Assembly (NCBI GenBank): GCA_905480445.1 | Contig: CAJQQJ010000350.1 | Span: forward strand, 1 to 9,670 | Direction of reading: 5' to 3' | Source: an uncultured Alphaproteobacteria bacterium | Lineage (GTDB): Bacteria > Pseudomonadota > Alphaproteobacteria > UBA7985 > CAJQQZ01 | DNA: 9,670 nt | Part shown: positions 5,792 through 9,670 of the stretch, one piece after another | Layout of the letters: the number at the start of each line of letters is the position of its first letter | Numbering within the stretch: position 1 is the first letter of the stretch | The notes under the pieces: model-generated | Told to the model about the DNA's origin: nothing | The model's input: the letters and a program-made list of their open reading frames with translations, nothing else | Databases searched by the model: none | Program-made: the position numbers and the translations under genes

Positions 5792-6975
5792 TCAAAATTG
5801 GTGACCGCCTGATAGCGATCAGAACGATATCCATTGAAATCGGTTGTTGTGGCCGATCCATAAGCACCCATGTCGTAGAAAGCGACAATGTCTTCTTCCG
5901 CGATAGAGGCTGGAAGGTTTAGTTTGCCTGGTAGTTGATCAAGAGAGTCACAAGTCGGACCAAAAACTGTGAAGGCTTCGTCTCTGTCCTTCTTTTTCTC
6001 CGCTTTGGGCGTGTAGACTTCAAACCGAGGCAACATTCGAATGATATGACTTTCCTGAAAACCGCCATAAACGCCGTCATTTAGATAAAGACGCCCATCC
6101 TCCTTGATGGCTTTTACTTTAGTTAGCAAAACAGTGGAACCAGCGACCATTGCACGACCTGGCTCGCATAGAAGCTCCGGTTGATTATCACCAAAAGCCT
6201 GTTCCACAGCCTCTTTGATAACTGACATATAGACGCTCAAAGCATCAACGTCGTCCAATGGGAAATCGACAGGAAAACCACCACCGACGTTCAAGCGAAA
6301 GAGATCAACATTTGCACTGCGCGCGATTTCGGCGGCAGCCAAAATGTAAAGGCGATAGGCCTCTGCTTTTCGGCATTGAGACCCTGGATGAAAAGCCAAA
6401 GAAACTTTGAAGCCCAAACGAACTGCTTCTCGCGATAACTCGACCGCTTCTTCCTGAGTTGCACCGAATTTGGTACCAAAATCGTAGCCTGCGCCGCCCA
6501 GATCCAAATGGAAACGAACTGAAGCCTCAACCTCCTCCGCCTTGTTTCCAACCGTCTCTCTGAGCTTCTTGAGTTCAGACAAGCAATCGACGGAGAACGA
6601 TCTGACTCCAAATTCTTCAAAAGCAATTCGGTTCTCTGAGCGGCTACGAATGGGATTGTTGTAATGAAGCGCGGCGGCTGGTGAATGTTGCTTGATCAAC
6701 TCGATTTCTGCTAATGACGCCACGTCGAACGCCGACATACCTGCGTCAACAAGGGTTTCAATAACTTGGTGAACCGGGTTTGCTTTGACCGCATAGGTCA
6801 CTAAGCCGGGAAACAGGTCGCAAAACTGTCGATAGGTTCTGGCTAGTTCTTCGGCTGAGAAACAGTAAAGAGGCGTATCCTGGTGATAGTCTCTGATCGC
6901 CTGAAGAAGGTCCTTTTTCAGATCACTTCGCACGAAACCAAAATCTACATCAGTCAGTTTTTGAATTGCATTCAC
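5788..6975 (-). CDS. Ornithine/lysine/arginine-type decarboxylase, PLP fold type III
   Basis: This pyridoxal-phosphate enzyme belongs to the alanine-racemase-fold group (class IV decarboxylases), which makes putrescine or cadaverine from ornithine or lysine. The PLP lysine is K64 in YAVKANP. The cofactor site continues with FHPGSQC, the glycine loop VGGGFP and EPGRAMVAGS. The catalytic cysteine across the dimer is C342 in GPTCDSLD, followed by DMGAYG and FNGY near the end. The length of about 395 residues fits bacterial ornithine decarboxylases. GTG 6975 is preferred, with GGGAG 8 bases upstream. A TTG at 7011 would add 12 residues but run through the likely ribosome-binding site and an AT-rich -10-like stretch (TATTATATC). 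It diverges from an AsnC/Lrp gene that may regulate it. Ornithine is the most likely substrate; lysine or diaminopimelate cannot be excluded. Confidence 0.88.
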   Translation of the reverse strand: MNAIQKLTDVDFGFVRSDLKKDLLQAIRDYHQDTPLYCFSAEELARTYRQFCDLFPGLVTYAVKANPVHQVIETLVDAGMSAFDVASLAEIELIKQHSPAAALHYNNPIRSRSENRIAFEEFGVRSFSVDCLSELKKLRETVGNKAEEVEASVRFHLDLGGAGYDFGTKFGATQEEAVELSREAVRLGFKVSLAFHPGSQCRKAEAYRLYILAAAEIARSANVDLFRLNVGGGFPVDFPLDDVDALSVYMSVIKEAVEQAFGDNQPELLCEPGRAMVAGSTVLLTKVKAIKEDGRLYLNDGVYGGFQESHIIRMLPRFEVYTPKAEKKKDRDEAFTVFGPTCDSLDQLPGKLNLPASIAEEDIVAFYDMGAYGSATTTDFNGYRSDRYQAVTNFD

Positions 6976-7063
6976 GACTCTAACTCCCTTGTTGATATAA
7001 TAATCGCTCAACGACTGGTCAGAATGTAGACTTCACTCTTTACTAAATTTCCTATATTCTGTG

Positions 7064-7081
7064 CAAATAGCATGCAATTTG
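7064..7081. promoter_or_regulatory. 18-base near-palindrome, candidate AsnC/Lrp operator
   Basis: CAAATAGCATGCAATTTG is symmetric at 16 of 18 positions around a GCATGC core. It lies between the divergent decarboxylase and AsnC/Lrp genes, 13 bases before the regulator's ATG and just downstream of a -10-like TATATT (7053-7058; upstream TTCACT at 7032-7037 is spaced a short 15 bases). Local regulators of this family commonly bind AT-rich palindromes beside their own gene and control the divergent neighbour. Autorepression is therefore likely if the site is real. Confidence 0.5.
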
Positions 7082-7094
7082 GGCATTTTGTTTA

Positions 7095-7526
7095 ATGTTA
7101 AGTGATACTGACCAGAAATTGATAGATCTACTTCAAGCTAACGCTCGACTACCAATCTCGGACATTGCGCGAAAATTAGGGGTTTCTCGGACCACTGTTC
7201 AAGCAAGATTGGATCGATTGGAAGACGGCGGTGTGATCAAAGGCTACACGCTTAGGTTGGCCGACGAAAAACTGCAAAACAAGATCAGGGCTCTTGTAAC
7301 GATCAAGGTTGAAACTGGCAAAGCCATAGGCGTCATTTCTCAACTAAAAAAAATGGTTGAGGTTGATACCCTGCATTCCGTGAGCGGGCGTTATGATTTT
7401 GTTGCCGTCATTTCAGGAGACACTCCCGAAGGCGTCGATCAAACTTTAGACAAGTTTTGGGAGATCGACGGAGTGTTAAACACTGAGTCGGCGCTTATTT
7501 TATCGACGAAACTCGATAGGCGCTAA
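7095..7526 (+). CDS. AsnC/Lrp-family transcriptional regulator
   Basis: A 143-residue protein with the two usual domains. An N-terminal winged helix-turn-helix (about 1-50) contains LIDLLQANARLPISDIARKL and the recognition helix around VSRTTVQARLDRLE, followed by GVIKGYT. A C-terminal RAM ligand-binding domain (about 65-140) includes ALVTIKVETG, the VSGRYDFVAVI segment with its conserved Gly, and WEIDGVLNTES. Such proteins form octamers or larger assemblies and respond to amino acids. The ATG has no strong Shine-Dalgarno, so translation may be weak. Divergent placement from the decarboxylase suggests it senses a basic amino acid and controls that gene. The convergent ThDP enzyme gene begins 12 bases after its stop with no clear terminator between. 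Confidence 0.92.
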   Translation: MLSDTDQKLIDLLQANARLPISDIARKLGVSRTTVQARLDRLEDGGVIKGYTLRLADEKLQNKIRALVTIKVETGKAIGVISQLKKMVEVDTLHSVSGRYDFVAVISGDTPEGVDQTLDKFWEIDGVLNTESALILSTKLDRR

Positions 7527-7538
7527 AACAAACCAAGA

Positions 7539-9089
7539 TTAGAGTAAAGCCTCTATCAAAAACGGCCCATCATGCTTCAAAGCAGCAATCAACAATGTCG
7601 CCAACTCCTCCGCAGTTTCAGCCCGCCCTGCTTCAACACCCATTGAGTTTGCCAACTGAGGCCAGTTAATCGTTGGATTATCAAGTGTCAGCATATCCCT
7701 TGCGCGTGGACCAGGGTTATCAAAACCAAGGTTTGACATCTCACCCTTGAGGATCGCGTAAGCACGGTTCGAAAGAACGATGGTTTTAACATTCAAGTTT
7801 TCCCGGGCTTGGGTCCACAAGGCCTGGCAAGAATACATGCCGCTGCCATCTGCTTGCATTGCAATCACTGTTCTATCTGGACAAGCCATGGCCGCTCCTG
7901 TTGCCATTGGAAAGCCTATACCAATAGCGCCGCCAGTTCCCTGCAACCAAGTATGTGGCTTGGTTCTCTTGGTATAAGGGAAGAAACCGCGTCCCGACGT
8001 GATAGACTCATCTGCCAGAATTGCGTTTTCTGGCATCAAAGCCGCCAAGACCTGAGCAATGTTATCAGGGTTAAGTGGTCCAGATGGCAATTCCGTTGCT
8101 TCATACGGCTCATGGATCGCCTTAACGTTTCCGCCTAATTCATCTGCAACGGCTACGAGTGAATCAACCCCGTCCTCATCTTCGGCGGCCAATTCTACAA
8201 TTTGACATCCATCTTGAAACAGACGCCTTGGGCGCCCAGGGTAGGCAAAGAAACCAACGGGCTCTACAGCATTCACCAAAAAGACTTGTTCAATTCCAGC
8301 CAGCTGTTCCAACGCTTGTGGAATGGGGTAACGAACGCGGTCGATAAAGACGCGTCCCGCACCTCTTTCAATACGTCCGTTTGATCCTTGCGCCAGGAAT
8401 CTTGCTCCTGTTGCTTTTACAATTTTACTAATTGCGTTGAGACCTTCGTCTCTGAGCGTCAATCCTGACAGCACAAAAAGACATTTGTCGCCTAGCTGCT
8501 TTGCAATTCTGGCAGCTGCCACGATACGATCACTCGGCACTTCATTGGCCAAAGCCGGCGCAAAGACTTGGGCCTCCTCTTCCTGGTCTGTCCAAGCCAT
8601 GTCAGACGGCAGGATAAGCGTTGAAATATTCCCAGGAGGGCTTTTTGCGAAGGCAATGGCCTCCGCAGTGTCACGGCCCAGATTTTCAAGCCTGGTTGTT
8701 GTTCGCACCCAGGCCGAATTGCTAGCCGCAATGGCCTCAATGTCTGAGGTCAGCGGTGAATCAAGATGACGATGATAAGTGGCGTGTTCTCCAACAATGT
8801 TAACCATTGGAGATTTAGCACGGCGGGCATTGTGAACATTCGCCAAACCATTCGCCAAACCTGGTCCAAGGTGCAAAAGCGTGCCTGCTGGTTTGTCGGC
8901 CATTCTGGCGTAGCCATCAGCGGCACCCGTTGCTACCGTCTCTTGTAAACAAAGCACCGACCTCATTTCCGGTGTCTGATCCAAAGCTGCAACGAAATGC
9001 ATTTCAGACGTACCAGGATTAGTGAAACAGGTATCCACACCGCCCTGCAACAGGGTGTCAACCATCAACAAAGCACCACTTCTTTTCAT
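7539..9089 (-). CDS. Thiamine-diphosphate-dependent 2-oxo acid decarboxylase-like enzyme (annotated in relatives as acetolactate synthase large subunit)
   Basis: A three-domain ThDP enzyme of 516 residues. The cofactor-activating Glu is E50 in CLQETVATGAADGYARM. The C-terminal ThDP/Mg motif runs from ADG (413-415) to SNR near 441. Two features point to the benzoylformate-decarboxylase side: NPGTSE (24-29) parallels its NPGSNE, and His73 in LLHLGPG parallels its active-site His in LHSAAG. Acetolactate synthases have no His there, and no ilvH-like small subunit lies adjacent. The ATG at 9089 is 4 bases after the ureohydrolase stop, with AAGGGAAG inside the end of that gene; a longer frame from 9146 would overlap the upstream gene. 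Pairing with a ureohydrolase recalls AruI, the ThDP 2-oxoarginine decarboxylase, which acts upstream of guanidinobutyrase. The substrate is an inference. Confidence 0.82.
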   Translation of the reverse strand: MKRSGALLMVDTLLQGGVDTCFTNPGTSEMHFVAALDQTPEMRSVLCLQETVATGAADGYARMADKPAGTLLHLGPGLANGLANVHNARRAKSPMVNIVGEHATYHRHLDSPLTSDIEAIAASNSAWVRTTTRLENLGRDTAEAIAFAKSPPGNISTLILPSDMAWTDQEEEAQVFAPALANEVPSDRIVAAARIAKQLGDKCLFVLSGLTLRDEGLNAISKIVKATGARFLAQGSNGRIERGAGRVFIDRVRYPIPQALEQLAGIEQVFLVNAVEPVGFFAYPGRPRRLFQDGCQIVELAAEDEDGVDSLVAVADELGGNVKAIHEPYEATELPSGPLNPDNIAQVLAALMPENAILADESITSGRGFFPYTKRTKPHTWLQGTGGAIGIGFPMATGAAMACPDRTVIAMQADGSGMYSCQALWTQARENLNVKTIVLSNRAYAILKGEMSNLGFDNPGPRARDMLTLDNPTINWPQLANSMGVEAGRAETAEELATLLIAALKHDGPFLIEALL

Positions 9090-9093
9090 GAGA

Positions 9094-9670
9094 TCAAGCT
9101 TCCCTTCTAGAACTAACGGCATCAGCCAAGACACAAAGCAGCTCAAAAATCATTGAGGCACCTACCCAGGCTGTATTGCCACTCGGGTCAAAGGGCGGCG
9201 ATACTTCAACGAGATCTGCACCTATCAAATTCACGCCTTGCAGCAGTCTCACCATCTGCTGAGCTTGGAAAGTTGAGAAGCCACCAATTTCCGGTGTACC
9301 CGTTCCAGGCGCCTGCGATGGATCAATGCCGTCAATATCAAAAGACACGTAGGTTTTATGATCGCCTACGATCTGACGGGCTTCGCTCATGACGTCCTGA
9401 ACACCGCGGTCCATGAGCTCTTCTATACGAATTATCCTGACACCGACTTCTTCGGCATAGTCAACGTCATCGGTTCCGTACATGGTGCCACGGATGCCAA
9501 TTTGGATAACCTTTTTAGGGTCGAGACATCCCTCTTCGATTGCACGACGGAAAGGCGTTCCATGAGTGTACTTGAAACCATCGAAATAGCTGTCGAACAG
9601 ATCAGTATGAGCATCGAAATGGATCATCCCGACCGCACCGTGTTTCTTTGCTATTGATCTCAACACTGGA
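9094..9670 (-). CDS. Ureohydrolase (arginase/agmatinase/guanidinobutyrase family), N-terminus outside window
   Basis: Ureohydrolases use two manganese ions to release urea from guanidino compounds. The visible part, about 190 residues, contains most metal ligands: Asp, His and Asp in HFDAHTD (near 9617-9605) and two Asp in SFDIDGIDP, followed by the APGTGTPEIGG loop. The first ligand motif, usually GGDH, lies beyond the window edge; the frame is open to 9670 and its first residues, PVLRSIAKKHG, fit the sequence that normally follows it, so the GTG at 9666 is not the true start. The TGTPE loop favours the agmatinase/guanidinobutyrase/proclavaminate-hydrolase side over true arginase, but the substrate cannot be fixed. 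It is the upstream gene of an operon with the ThDP enzyme, 4 bases apart. Confidence 0.9.
   Translation of the reverse strand, partial: PVLRSIAKKHGAVGMIHFDAHTDLFDSYFDGFKYTHGTPFRRAIEEGCLDPKKVIQIGIRGTMYGTDDVDYAEEVGVRIIRIEELMDRGVQDVMSEARQIVGDHKTYVSFDIDGIDPSQAPGTGTPEIGGFSTFQAQQMVRLLQGVNLIGADLVEVSPPFDPSGNTAWVGASMIFELLCVLADAVSSRREA

Noticed and set aside
6976..7011. Longer decarboxylase N-terminus from TTG 7011
   Set aside because: The extra 12 codons cover the only good ribosome-binding site (GGGAG) and an AT-rich -10-like stretch; GTG 6975 is better placed.
7500..7556. Bidirectional terminator between the AsnC/Lrp and ThDP genes
   Set aside because: GATAGGC and GCCTCTATC give only an imperfect stem with a long loop and no U-tract.
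7539..9089. Biosynthetic acetolactate synthase (ilvB/ilvI)
   Set aside because: There is no adjacent small subunit or other branched-chain gene, and an active-site His like that of benzoylformate decarboxylase is present.
9090..9146. Longer ThDP enzyme start at 9146
   Set aside because: It would overlap the ureohydrolase gene, and the extra 19 residues look unlike the family; ATG 9089 sits 4 bases after the upstream stop.

Overview
The window reads as chromosomal DNA of a Gram-negative proteobacterium, most likely an alphaproteobacterium of moderate GC (high 40s percent by eye). This is inferred from the gene families (YegD-type Hsp70, PA0069-type radical SAM protein, class IV decarboxylase beside an AsnC/Lrp regulator, YCII protein, CcdAB). 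Genes are packed tightly. No gap reaches 300 bases; the longest are about 110-120 bases, between divergent genes. I saw no tRNA, rRNA or CRISPR array.

Left end (1-1980, all minus strand). A YegD-like Hsp70 gene is cut off inside its second phosphate motif and runs into foreign sequence, which begins a new reading frame leaving the window; this looks like an insertion-sequence end. Next comes a LysE/RhtB-type exporter whose 5' end abuts a complete ccdA-ccdB toxin-antitoxin pair. The pair has its own promoter-like sequence with a palindrome on the -10 element. The exporter has no ATG and seems to be translated from a Shine-Dalgarno sequence inside the end of ccdB.

Middle (1985-5791). A membrane fatty-acid-hydroxylase/sterol-desaturase protein and a small YCII protein lie on the minus strand. 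Across a 112-base divergent gap with an inverted repeat, a plus-strand M24-family hydrolase lacks all five usual metal ligands and resembles ectoine hydrolase and creatinase. A PA0069-type radical SAM protein follows.

Right end (5788-9670). An ornithine/lysine/arginine decarboxylase (minus) diverges from an AsnC/Lrp regulator (plus) across a gap holding an 18-base near-palindrome. Then a two-gene minus-strand operon encodes a ureohydrolase (cut by the window edge) and, 4 bases downstream, a thiamine-diphosphate enzyme with benzoylformate-decarboxylase-like active-site residues. Together these suggest arginine/polyamine metabolism. A 2-oxoarginine decarboxylase plus guanidinobutyrase pairing is a plausible but untested reading.

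No clearly new multi-gene system is visible. The best leads are the non-metal M24 enzyme, the ureohydrolase/ThDP operon, the ccdB-lysE junction and the disrupted Hsp70 gene.
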